Shown piece after piece: positions 43,125 to 51,464 of a DNA stretch of 61,141 nucleotides. Under the pieces are notes generated by a model that saw only the letters and a list, made by a program, of their open reading frames with translations, searched no databases and was not told the DNA's origin. Position 1 is the first letter of the stretch; the number at the start of each line of letters is the position of its first letter. The DNA is from an uncultured Prevotellaceae bacterium (lineage in GTDB: Bacteria > Bacteroidota > Bacteroidia > Bacteroidales > Muribaculaceae): contig CALGGO010000028.1 in assembly GCA_937916085.1 (NCBI GenBank), positions 1 through 61,141 of the forward strand. The letters run 5' to 3'. The translations under genes and the position numbers were made by a program.

Positions 43125-43379
43125 TTATTTCTTCTTGCGGTCGCCGTAGCGGCTCAAGAACTTATCAACACGACCAGCGGTATCGACGAGCTTCTGCTTG
43201 CCGGTGAAGAATGGGTGTGATGAGCTGGTAATCTCAAGTTTTACCAGGGGATAAGTCTTGCCATCAATCTCGATAGTCTCCTTAGTGTTCACTGTGGAGC
43301 GAGTGATGAAAACCTCTTCGTTAGACATGTCCTTGAAAGCAACTTCGCGATAGTTGTCAGGATGAATACCTTGTTTCAT
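43125..43379 (-). CDS. rpmE2: Ribosomal protein L31 type B
   Basis: 84 residues: MKQGIHPDNYREVAFKDMSN, SSHPFFTGKQKLVDTAGRVD and the basic RYGDRKKK tail. There is no CxxC zinc ribbon, so this is the zinc-independent type B. Promoter at 43478-43448 with consensus spacing. Confidence 0.95.
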   Translation of the reverse strand: MKQGIHPDNYREVAFKDMSNEEVFITRSTVNTKETIEIDGKTYPLVKLEITSSSHPFFTGKQKLVDTAGRVDKFLSRYGDRKKK

Positions 43380-43447
43380 TTTAAATATATATTTAATGTG
43401 TTATACAATAACGGCGTTGGTAAGACACCTAAAATTGTAATGGCGCG

Positions 43448-43478
43448 CAAAGGTACAACATTTTTTCGGAACTGCAAA
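43448..43478 (-). promoter_or_regulatory. rpmE2 promoter
   Basis: On the minus strand TTTG at 43478-43475, 19 nt, TACCTTTG at 43455-43448. Leader about 65 nt. Confidence 0.85.
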
Positions 43479-43530
43479 ACAAATTTCTCAAAAGTAAAGA
43501 AAAAACTTTGACTTTCACACATTTTTAGAT

Positions 43531-43865
43531 AAAATGCGATTAAGCGAGTCAAACGAGCTGACTAGTAAACGAGCTGACGAGACAAGTGTATAGTCAAACG
43601 ACTAGAAACGACCATTGCCTTGAGGACATCTTGAACACGCTTCGCGTGGAAATTCAACAAAATTGAAACAAAAAATCTATCAATAATGCGATTAAGCGAG
43701 TCAAAGCTTGTGCCCAGCACAAAGCCTTGCGAGCGTGAGCATTTTATCTAAAATTTTGTTCAATTTCTCGGCGAAGCCGATACTTGTTGCGACAACTGCC
43801 ATTGCCTTGTTTGCTTGTTCCTTGTCTGCTTGTTAGCTCAATTGCTTTCCGAGCGTGAGCATTTT
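43531..43865 (-). repeat. Nested dispersed repeat: long AAAATGC unit interrupted by a 176-bp insertion
   Basis: Inverted copy of the 33113-33245 unit (AAAATGCGATTAAGCGAG to GAGCGTGAGCATTTT). It is interrupted by 43623-43798, flanked on both sides by CCATTGCCTTG (43612-43622 and 43799-43809). The insertion contains CACGCTTCGCGTGGAAATTC, a complete 63-bp short unit (43683-43745) and CTCGGCGAAGCCGA, in the same order as the inverse of 20430-20740. Confidence 0.82.
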
Positions 43866-44134
43866 ATCTAAAAAATATTCTTTGTTGATTTTGTGCTTTA
43901 TCTTTGTTTGATTTGAACTGTGAACTCTGAACTGTGAACTAAAAAGTTGTTTCTAGTCGTTATTAGTCGTCTGATTTTTGTTTGCAATTGTTTGTAATTG
44001 TTTGACAAAGAAAACGGCGAATTGTTTGACAAAAAAAACGGCGAATTGTTTGAAAAAAAACGGCGAATTGTTTGAAAAAAAGTGGCGAGCGCAAGCATTT
44101 TATTGAAATTTTCTGTTTACATTTGCAGAGTAAA
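43866..44134. repeat. Direct-repeat tract upstream of the glycosidase gene
   Basis: GAACTGTGAACTCTGAACTG words (43917-43940), TTGCAATTGTTTGTAATTG, then four tandem copies of a ~22-24 bp unit ending ACGGCGAATTGTTTGA (44000-44086), then GTGGCGAGCGCAAGCATTTT. The rest of the 43380-44134 gap holds the rpmE2 promoter and the nested repeat. No gene. Confidence 0.75.
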
Positions 44135-46882
44135 ATGCGATTGAGAGGAAAAATAACTCGGTTCTTGATGTTGTTGTCCGTTGTGTTGCTGGCGACAACG
44201 CTATTGTCGTGCCACAACGACTCATTTCCTAAAGATGTGATAACGCAGAACGAGAAGTTCACTGTGGGTATCGACAAAGTGGTTGAGGGTAAATGGGTTG
44301 CAGAGGCAAAGAGCGCGACACATCTAGTCAGCAACTACCAGTTGCCACCCAACGACTCGATACCAGCAGTCATCAGAGTGAGACTCGCCATCAACGGCCA
44401 CGACAACGAGCTGCGCCCTGGAGAATACCACTACATCGACCTGACAGATCGGGGGTCGGAGATCGAGAATCGGGAATCGGGAACCTCTAACCTGCGCGAA
44501 GCGCCAAACGTCATCAAAGCCTGCGTCGCCGACCCTAAGCGTTCTTCGTCACAAAAGATTGTGCGCCCTAGTGAGCTAAAGCTAAATATCGACTTGAGTG
44601 CCATCAAGAACGACCTGAACGACAAGGGATTTTTCGTCACTCCCACTCACGACACTATCTATGCCGAGGACTACAAGGGCGTGTGGCTCACCGCCGACAT
44701 CGCCCCGCTCGACATCGACGCCGAGCAATGCCCACTACACCCCGAACTGCTCATTGACGCAATGCCGAATAATGGTGACGAATATACTGTCACGATAAAC
44801 TTATCCACCCCCCAGCGCAAGGTCACCAAAGAATGGAAGATAGTCGCAACCAATGCCAACTACCCCGTGTATGAGTCCCCTCAAAAGCTGATGGACGCGA
44901 TGCACAACATGTCGATAGAGGAGATTGCAAATCGGGGATCGGAGATCGAGGATCGGGGATCGAAAGTCTCTCCACTCACAACTCTCCACTCTAATTTCCT
45001 GGTCTCGCAGGAGTGTTATGCCATAGCGCTGGCTCTCGCCTATCTGGAGCCAGAGAAGTCGATGCTGACTCTCAAGTCGATGGTCACCGACAGCATTATC
45101 ACCACCGGCGACAGCATCGAGACTTATAACTCCCTTGCCAACAAGATGATTTGGGCGACTGCCGCTTGGAGCGTGTATTGCGTGACTGGCGACAAGGAAT
45201 GGCTCAAATATTCCTACGACATCACCGTCAAAAACCTCGAAATAATCGAGAACTCGGGGCTTCTCAACCGCGAGACAGGACTATATCGCGCCACTTGCCC
45301 CTACAATGTGAGCAATATCAACCAATACTACCCTCCCTGGGCTAGCGTGACCGACATCTTTGAGACAACGCCCCTGCTCGCCAACGCCATCATCGAACAT
45401 GCCTACCGTGTCGTGGAGTTGATGTGCGACGAGTTTGAGATTGCAAACTATAGCCGCAAAGTCGAGTCCCTCAAAGATGCCATCAACCACCGCCTGTGGG
45501 ACGAATTTAAAGGTTATTACTCTCAGTACCTGTATGGTGGCACTCTCAACATGATGTCGCCATGCTCCGACAACATGGGTCAGGCGCTGTGCGTGCTGTG
45601 GGATATCGCCGACGACAACCGAGGAGAGACTCTTGTCAACGAGATGCACCTATCCTACTATGGCATACCGCTCACCTACCCTATAAACACAAGCGTGAAG
45701 CCTGAGTTCAACAATGCCGTTATACCGATGGTGCAGGCACTTTGGAACCTTGCCGCCGCCCGCAACGACAACATCGCCATGCTGCGACGAGGCATAGGAG
45801 CGCAAATCAGGCCACAAGCACTGCTCGCCAGCTGCGACGTGAGCACCTCGGCGACTACCGGAGTGCCTCTGGACATCTCATACTCCCGTGGTAACGCCGC
45901 CGGAAACCTCTCGATGATTTATAATGTGATTGCCGGAATGAAATTCCTGCCCAACGGCATCGAGTTCAGCCCCAAAGTTCCTGCATGCTTTCAGGGCAAG
46001 AAGACCATAAAGTCGTTCAAATACCGCAACGCTATGCTCGATATCACCATCAAAGGCACTGGCAACAATCTGAGCAAAATCTCCCTCGACGGCAAAGACC
46101 TTGCCGACAATTTCATCGACGGGAACATCGCCGGACATCACACGATAGTGATTACCATGAACGACATCTACACTGGAGCAGGAAAAATCACTCTCACTAA
46201 AGACTTGTCCTACCTGCCCGAGACGCCGCTTTGGCAATGGGACGGATTCTACGGCACCACCTATAACTATAACGGCGACTACGGTTACAAAATCCTCATC
46301 AACGACGAAGAGCGCTACTCGATGCGCGACTCTGTGCTAGGAACTCGCGACACCGTGAGCTACCGCAGCTTCTCGCTCTTGGCGGTCAACAAGTTTGGCT
46401 CAAGCTATATCTCCAAGCCACACTTCATCACCACCACCGCTTCAACCTATGAGTTTGCACGTTACAATCAGCAATTTATCCTACCTATACCAATGCCTGG
46501 CTACAGCGAGTACCATCCTCTCGACCCTATCGAGATTACCGACACCACCTCCTGGGTCTCAATCCCACTCACTACTAGCGAGGCTGGAGACTACATCGTT
46601 GATGTGCTTTACAGCAACGGCAGCGGGCAAGCGTCACTGCTAGCACCGTGCCAAATGCTGGAAGTCACCGCCAACGGACACTTGCAGGGAATAGTGGCAA
46701 CGCCACCACTTGGCGAGGGGCAATGGCTAAGCAAAGCCTACAGCAGCCGCCTTAACGTCAAGCTTCTTAAAGGCGACAACACCCTGCAGTTGCGCCTGCA
46801 TCGCCCATCGCCACAACAAGGTCATCACATCGTCCTGCGCCTCTCTCACTTGAGAATCATAAAACGAACTCCCATATCTTAA
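44135..46882 (+). CDS. Lipoprotein glycoside hydrolase, MGH1-like (alpha/alpha)6 six-hairpin type
   Basis: 915 residues from MRLRGKITRF. Lipobox LLSC (Cys26). An N-terminal ~260-residue beta-rich part, then a six-hairpin glycosidase domain (about 290-640) with AYLEPEKSMLTLKSMV, SLANKMIWATAAWSVYCVTG, GLYRATCPYNVSNINQYYPP, LWDEFKGYYS and SPCSDNMGQALCVLWDI, typical of MGH1/GH63-like enzymes. C-terminal beta-sandwich domains follow. Substrate unknown. Residues ~105-125 and ~266-285 are encoded by GATCGG-type dispersed repeats and look like insertions. The ATG lies in an AAAATGCGATT repeat end. 18 nt before the hybrid kinase gene. Confidence 0.8.
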   Translation: MRLRGKITRFLMLLSVVLLATTLLSCHNDSFPKDVITQNEKFTVGIDKVVEGKWVAEAKSATHLVSNYQLPPNDSIPAVIRVRLAINGHDNELRPGEYHYIDLTDRGSEIENRESGTSNLREAPNVIKACVADPKRSSSQKIVRPSELKLNIDLSAIKNDLNDKGFFVTPTHDTIYAEDYKGVWLTADIAPLDIDAEQCPLHPELLIDAMPNNGDEYTVTINLSTPQRKVTKEWKIVATNANYPVYESPQKLMDAMHNMSIEEIANRGSEIEDRGSKVSPLTTLHSNFLVSQECYAIALALAYLEPEKSMLTLKSMVTDSIITTGDSIETYNSLANKMIWATAAWSVYCVTGDKEWLKYSYDITVKNLEIIENSGLLNRETGLYRATCPYNVSNINQYYPPWASVTDIFETTPLLANAIIEHAYRVVELMCDEFEIANYSRKVESLKDAINHRLWDEFKGYYSQYLYGGTLNMMSPCSDNMGQALCVLWDIADDNRGETLVNEMHLSYYGIPLTYPINTSVKPEFNNAVIPMVQALWNLAAARNDNIAMLRRGIGAQIRPQALLASCDVSTSATTGVPLDISYSRGNAAGNLSMIYNVIAGMKFLPNGIEFSPKVPACFQGKKTIKSFKYRNAMLDITIKGTGNNLSKISLDGKDLADNFIDGNIAGHHTIVITMNDIYTGAGKITLTKDLSYLPETPLWQWDGFYGTTYNYNGDYGYKILINDEERYSMRDSVLGTRDTVSYRSFSLLAVNKFGSSYISKPHFITTTASTYEFARYNQQFILPIPMPGYSEYHPLDPIEITDTTSWVSIPLTTSEAGDYIVDVLYSNGSGQASLLAPCQMLEVTANGHLQGIVATPPLGEGQWLSKAYSSRLNVKLLKGDNTLQLRLHRPSPQQGHHIVLRLSHLRIIKRTPIS

Positions 46883-46900
46883 CGATATAACATATCACTC

Positions 46901-49711
46901 ATGGCAAAAAACTTTTCACACAGATTGAGAACTGCATTAGCAATAGCAATGACTATCCTGTTATGTTTAGTCGTTGATGTGTCGTGCAAGAAACATAATA
47001 ACGCTTCAGGCGAAAGCACGTCCTCCACAAAAGCCACCTACGACAGCCTGATGCACAAAGCCTATGAGAGCTACAACCGGGCCGACTTCAACAAGTCGAT
47101 AGAACTCACGCGTGATGCCATGAAGGCGATTTCTAAAAACAACAAGGTGGCGATGAGCGACGCCTACGCACAACTGGCTGCATGCTATCAACGCATAGGC
47201 ATGAACGACAACGCTCTAAACAATGCCTTTGCGGGACTGCACATCGATGAGCAACTAAAGGACAACGAGCGCATTAGCGCATCCTACAGCAACATCGCCA
47301 ACATCTATCTCGCCGCTCAACGCCCCAACGAGGCCAAGACACTCATCAACAAAGCCCTGGAGCTTGAGAAGAGCATCAAAAAGCCCAATGGCCGCCAACT
47401 CTCCAACCGCTATGGCATGGCAGCCGAGATTTACCTAAAACTCGACGAGCCCGACATGGCATTAGACTATATCAACAAGGCGCTAGCCATCGACACCACC
47501 GCTGGCGACTCGGCGCAAATCATGCGACGGATATTGACGCTCGGCGACATCTATGCCGAAACCGACAGCACAAAGAAGGCGCTCGACAACTACAAGCAAG
47601 CCATCGAGATGTTTGAGAAAAACGATGACCGCTACAACATGATGCTTGCCTACAAGAACCTCGGAGCGCTGTATATAAAACTCGGCGACAAGTCACAAGC
47701 ATTGAAATGGCTCAACCAGAGCACCGACATCGCTAAAGAATGTGACGCAAAAAGCGTGCTAAAAGAGAATTATCTGTTGCTCGCCAACATCATAAGTGAC
47801 ACCAACCCTAAGCAGGCGGCTAAATACCTGAGTCAGAGCAACAGCCTTGCCGACAGCATATATGATGAGGCAACCAGCAAACTTACCTCCTACTATGCCA
47901 TGGAGTTTCAAACTAAGGAGAAAGAGCTGAAGATTGAGGAACAACAAAACTCCATCACCGTGCAACGACTCATCATCACCGCCGCCATCATCGCCGCCAT
48001 CTCGCTGCTTGTGCTTTGCATCGCGCTGTTTGTCATTATCATGCTGAGATCGCGAGCACGCAAAGCCGAGAAGAACGCCGAGCAGCTGCGTGACCGCTTC
48101 TTCACCAATGTCACCCACGAGTTCCGCACTCCACTCACTGTAATCTTGGGTGAAGCCGAAGAACTCAAGAGCGAGGAGAGCAACGAGTCGAAACACCCAA
48201 AGTATAACGCAATCATCAACCAGGGAAATCACCTGCTGAGACTTGTAAACCAGCTCCTCAACATCTCAAAGGTAAGGACAGCGATAGGCAGTCTGCCATG
48301 GAAACACGGCGACCTGGCTGTGCTTGTCAATATGATAGTAGAGAACATGAGTGTGTATGCCGAGCGTCAAGACACCACGATTAACTTCTCTCACGACGAA
48401 AGCGACTACAACATCGACTTTGTGCCGGAATATTGCCACAGCATAGTGACGAACCTGATTTCCAACGCCATAAAGTTTGACTCGCCTGGAGGGCACATCA
48501 CCGTGGACATGAGCCGCAAGAAAAACAACGTGGTGCTTTCCATCAGCGACCAGGGCTGCGGCATCAAGCAGGAAGACCTGCCACACATCTTCGATATGTT
48601 CTTCCAGGGAAGCACTGAGAACGCCGACCTCGGCACGGGCATTGGACTGGCTTTGGTGAAACAAATGACCGAGGCGATGGACGGAAATATTGAGGTTCAG
48701 ACCCAAGAGGGCGAGGGCACCACCTTCACCATCACTCTCCCTGCCAAGCACAAGAACCGAGAATACCCCAAGTGGATCCCGAAGATGATGACTCCAAGCG
48801 CCTACGAATACACCGAGCCTGTGCAAGAGACTGTTGAGAAGACTTCAAATGCCGACTCTGTCCTCAACAACGACAACAAACGCATAGCACTTGTCGTGGA
48901 GGACAACCCCGACGTGGCGACCTACATAGAACATGTGCTGGAGAGTGCCTACAACGTGATTATCGCCCATGATGGCGAGGATGGTCTCGAGAAGGCACGA
49001 GAAGTGATTCCCGACATCATCATCACCGACCTGATGATGCCAAAGGTTGATGGTCTGGAGATGTGCCGCCGCCTGCGTGAAGACGAGCTGGTGAGCCACA
49101 TCCCCATCATCATAGTCACCGCTCGCGACACCGACAAAGACCGTCTGGAAGGTCTCTCCACGGGTGCCGACGCCTACCTGACTAAGCCCTTCAAACGCGA
49201 CGAGCTGATTACCATTGCCGACAACCTGCTCCACACACGCGAAAGACTCAGAATGAAGTATCAAATTCAACTTGCCGGCGAAGATTCTGAGACACACGAG
49301 ACTCCCGAGACTTCCGAGGCTCCACAAGAGGCTATCGAGACGGTTGATACCACAAAAATCCTTTCTAACATTGCACGCAAGAATGAAGTGTTCATCGAGA
49401 AGGTGAAAGGCATCATATTGAAGAACATCGCGAAGTCGGAGCTTAATTCCGCGCTCATCGCCGACGCCATGAACCTGAGCCAGCGACAGCTCAACCGCAA
49501 GGTAAACAGCGTGCTGGGCATCGACACCGCAAGTTACATCAGGCAAATGAGAATACACAAAGCGCAAGAGCTGCTGCTCGAGACCGAAGACCCAGTGGGA
49601 GACATTGGCTACAACTGCGGCTTTGAGTCGAGCAGCTACTTCTCCAAGATTTTCCGCCAGCACACAGGCCTCACTCCATCGGAATACCGCAAGAAACACA
49701 GTCCGCAATAA
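46901..49711 (+). CDS. TPR-containing hybrid two-component sensor/response regulator with AraC domain
   Basis: 936 residues. Signal or anchor (to ~31, ending VDVSC, lipobox-like), TPRs in the periplasm (~45-350), a membrane helix (~368-392), HisKA with phosphoacceptor His406 in THEFRTPLT, HATPase (DQGCGIKQEDLPHIF, GTGIGLALVKQM), receiver from ~664 with acceptor Asp in IITDLMMPK (~709) and TKPFKR, then an AraC helix-turn-helix (~835-934). A one-protein signalling chain from periplasm to DNA. The sensor is TPR-type rather than the common beta-propeller. Co-transcribed with the glycosidase, which it probably controls. Confidence 0.9.
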   Translation: MAKNFSHRLRTALAIAMTILLCLVVDVSCKKHNNASGESTSSTKATYDSLMHKAYESYNRADFNKSIELTRDAMKAISKNNKVAMSDAYAQLAACYQRIGMNDNALNNAFAGLHIDEQLKDNERISASYSNIANIYLAAQRPNEAKTLINKALELEKSIKKPNGRQLSNRYGMAAEIYLKLDEPDMALDYINKALAIDTTAGDSAQIMRRILTLGDIYAETDSTKKALDNYKQAIEMFEKNDDRYNMMLAYKNLGALYIKLGDKSQALKWLNQSTDIAKECDAKSVLKENYLLLANIISDTNPKQAAKYLSQSNSLADSIYDEATSKLTSYYAMEFQTKEKELKIEEQQNSITVQRLIITAAIIAAISLLVLCIALFVIIMLRSRARKAEKNAEQLRDRFFTNVTHEFRTPLTVILGEAEELKSEESNESKHPKYNAIINQGNHLLRLVNQLLNISKVRTAIGSLPWKHGDLAVLVNMIVENMSVYAERQDTTINFSHDESDYNIDFVPEYCHSIVTNLISNAIKFDSPGGHITVDMSRKKNNVVLSISDQGCGIKQEDLPHIFDMFFQGSTENADLGTGIGLALVKQMTEAMDGNIEVQTQEGEGTTFTITLPAKHKNREYPKWIPKMMTPSAYEYTEPVQETVEKTSNADSVLNNDNKRIALVVEDNPDVATYIEHVLESAYNVIIAHDGEDGLEKAREVIPDIIITDLMMPKVDGLEMCRRLREDELVSHIPIIIVTARDTDKDRLEGLSTGADAYLTKPFKRDELITIADNLLHTRERLRMKYQIQLAGEDSETHETPETSEAPQEAIETVDTTKILSNIARKNEVFIEKVKGIILKNIAKSELNSALIADAMNLSQRQLNRKVNSVLGIDTASYIRQMRIHKAQELLLETEDPVGDIGYNCGFESSSYFSKIFRQHTGLTPSEYRKKHSPQ

Positions 49712-49741
49712 GAGCTTCAAGCAAAAGCGGCAAAATCTAAC

Positions 49742-49771
49742 GGGGGCGCCAAAAGACATTCTGGCGTCCCC
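49742..49771. terminator. Hairpin between hybrid kinase and convergent lipoprotein gene
   Basis: GGGGGCGCCA pairs with TGGCGTCCCC (one mismatch) around a 10-nt loop. No T-run follows, so termination strength is uncertain. Confidence 0.55.
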
Positions 49772-49802
49772 ATTGAGTGATGTTCTATAAATTCTTAGAA
49801 GG

Positions 49803-50459
49803 CTATTGTTCTTTCTCTTTCTTCTGGGCTTCTTGAAGGCTCTTGTTAAACTTGTCGCGCATCTTAACGAAGGCGTTATAATCTATCTCCTTGCATTTCT
49901 TGAACTCCTTCTCATAAATGTCCTTGTGCTGCTCATTATCGTAGATTACCTCAGCCTTGTCCTTAACTTTTGTCTGGAACTCTTCAAAACTGATTTTCTT
50001 GTCGATAAAGTCTTGAGCCACTTGGCGAGCATCCTTCTCGGTAATCTTGTAGAGCTTGAAATTTGGTGTGCTGTCCTTAGGGTCAAGAAGATCGGGATAG
50101 TTATATTCTCCTGCCTCATCGCTGTCGCCAGTTGGCAGCAATTCACCCACACCGTCGGTCTCGCTAACGGGGATAGCCCCCTGGTCGGCCTCATCGCTCT
50201 CGCAAGCCTCACTGCCACCTTCAAAAACCTGTTTTGTTTTCAATATGTCATAAAACACTTTGTCATGTTTATTCGCAGAATAAACCTCAAAAGAATTGTA
50301 AAAAGCTGCCACATCCTCATCGGCAACTATCAGCGAAGGTTTTGGCTCAAACTCGAGAGTCTCACAGTCTATATAGACATACATTGGCTTCTCCTTCTTG
50401 CAACTGCCAAGAGCAAGAATCATTGTTATGGCAAGAAGTAGTAAAGAGGTCTTTTTCAT
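49803..50459 (-). CDS. Acidic lipoprotein of unknown function
   Basis: 218 residues from MKKTSLLLLAITMILALGSC, lipobox Cys20 followed by KKEK. The rest is rich in Asp/Glu with a central acidic stretch (about 90-125) and a Lys/Glu/Phe-rich helical C-terminus. No family recognised. The start at 50459 is chosen because it yields a regular lipoprotein signal; the Met at 50513 would add a non-conserved extension. A periplasmic or outer-membrane location is inferred from the lipobox. Confidence 0.75.
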   Translation of the reverse strand: MKKTSLLLLAITMILALGSCKKEKPMYVYIDCETLEFEPKPSLIVADEDVAAFYNSFEVYSANKHDKVFYDILKTKQVFEGGSEACESDEADQGAIPVSETDGVGELLPTGDSDEAGEYNYPDLLDPKDSTPNFKLYKITEKDARQVAQDFIDKKISFEEFQTKVKDKAEVIYDNEQHKDIYEKEFKKCKEIDYNAFVKMRDKFNKSLQEAQKKEKEQ

Positions 50460-50752
50460 AATTGTGTATATTTTTCGTTTATTGGTTATCGTTTTTAGCT
50501 GACGTGTAAACAAACTGACGAGACAATGCGCTTTGCGCAGGTTAGAGTTTAGAGGTTAGAGGTTAGTGTGCGCAGCAACTTAACACTTGAAACTTAAAAC
50601 TTAACACTTAATATCACTTGTCTTGTCTGCTTGTTCCTTGTCTGCTTGTTAGCTCAATTGCTTTGAGGGTGCAAAGATATAAATTTATTTCAATAATCAA
50701 AAAACTGACAGTGAATTAAGCCCCTAAAAGGGACATTTATTATATATAACGA
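50460..50752. repeat. Intergenic repeat words between two lipoprotein genes
   Basis: Includes GTTTAGAGGTTAGAGGTTAG, ACTTAACACTTGAAACTTAA, CTTGTCTGCTTGTTCCTTGT and GTTAGCTCAATTGCTTTG. The last two match the interior of the long AAAATGC repeat unit (33113-33245, 43799-43865). No gene. Confidence 0.65.
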
Positions 50753-51424
50753 TTATTTTTTATAAATATTTTGCAAGTTTTTACGACTTATCGTGTTGAC
50801 ATAACGCTCAAAGATTATTTTCGATGCTACGGTTCCACGGTTAATGGCATCCACAGTGATGCGCTCAAGGGAGTCGGTGAGAAGACTGTCGCGACTGAGA
50901 TATTGCTTCTCTACAGCGACATCGATGGTCGAGTCGGCAGCCATGTGGCCAAGATACTCCCTATGCAGCATTTGCTTATCGTTGAGGAGTGCTTTGCGGG
51001 CTTTCAGGTAACCCATATACTCATGGTTTGCATCGCCGCCACTAAGAACCAATCCGTTTGGGGTGATGTCAATTTGTGTCAATCCTCGCTCCAGTATAAA
51101 CATCATAGGCGTGGTGTCGTTGCTGAACTTGAGATAAGCGATGGTGGGCTCTTCGATATTTCCCTCAAACACAAATGCTTGACTCGCATTGTCACGCCCC
51201 ACGGAGGCAACATGATACACACTGTTGTAATCTTCCATCAGGAGCATCAGCGACACGCTGTCGGTGCCCAACTCAGGCGAAATTTTGCACTCCACCCTAT
51301 ACTGCGACTTGTCGAGGTTCTCGACACACCCTGTGAGCATTGCCACTGACACCACCATCATTATCAACAACGCAGAATGCACAATGCACAATTTCGTCGC
51401 ATCTTTTTTTAGACATAAGAACAT
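50753..51424 (-). CDS. DUF4369-domain lipoprotein without thioredoxin domain
   Basis: 223 residues. The signal is MFLCLKKDATKLC, a hydrophobic core, then AMLTGC (Cys33). The DUF4369 domain follows (VECKISPELGTDSVSLMLLM, AFVFEGNIEEPTIAYLKF, TPMMFILERGLTQIDI), usually found fused to TlpA-like thioredoxins in Bacteroidetes; here the protein ends after the helical region with no redox CxxC. The start codon and first seven residues come from the dispersed TTATGTTCTTATGTCTAAAA repeat, and its Lys residues supply the n-region of the signal peptide. Confidence 0.8.
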   Translation of the reverse strand: MFLCLKKDATKLCIVHSALLIMMVVSVAMLTGCVENLDKSQYRVECKISPELGTDSVSLMLLMEDYNSVYHVASVGRDNASQAFVFEGNIEEPTIAYLKFSNDTTPMMFILERGLTQIDITPNGLVLSGGDANHEYMGYLKARKALLNDKQMLHREYLGHMAADSTIDVAVEKQYLSRDSLLTDSLERITVDAINRGTVASKIIFERYVNTISRKNLQNIYKK

Positions 51425-51464
51425 AAAAACATATATTTAATTTCTCTCTACTCTCAACTATGAA

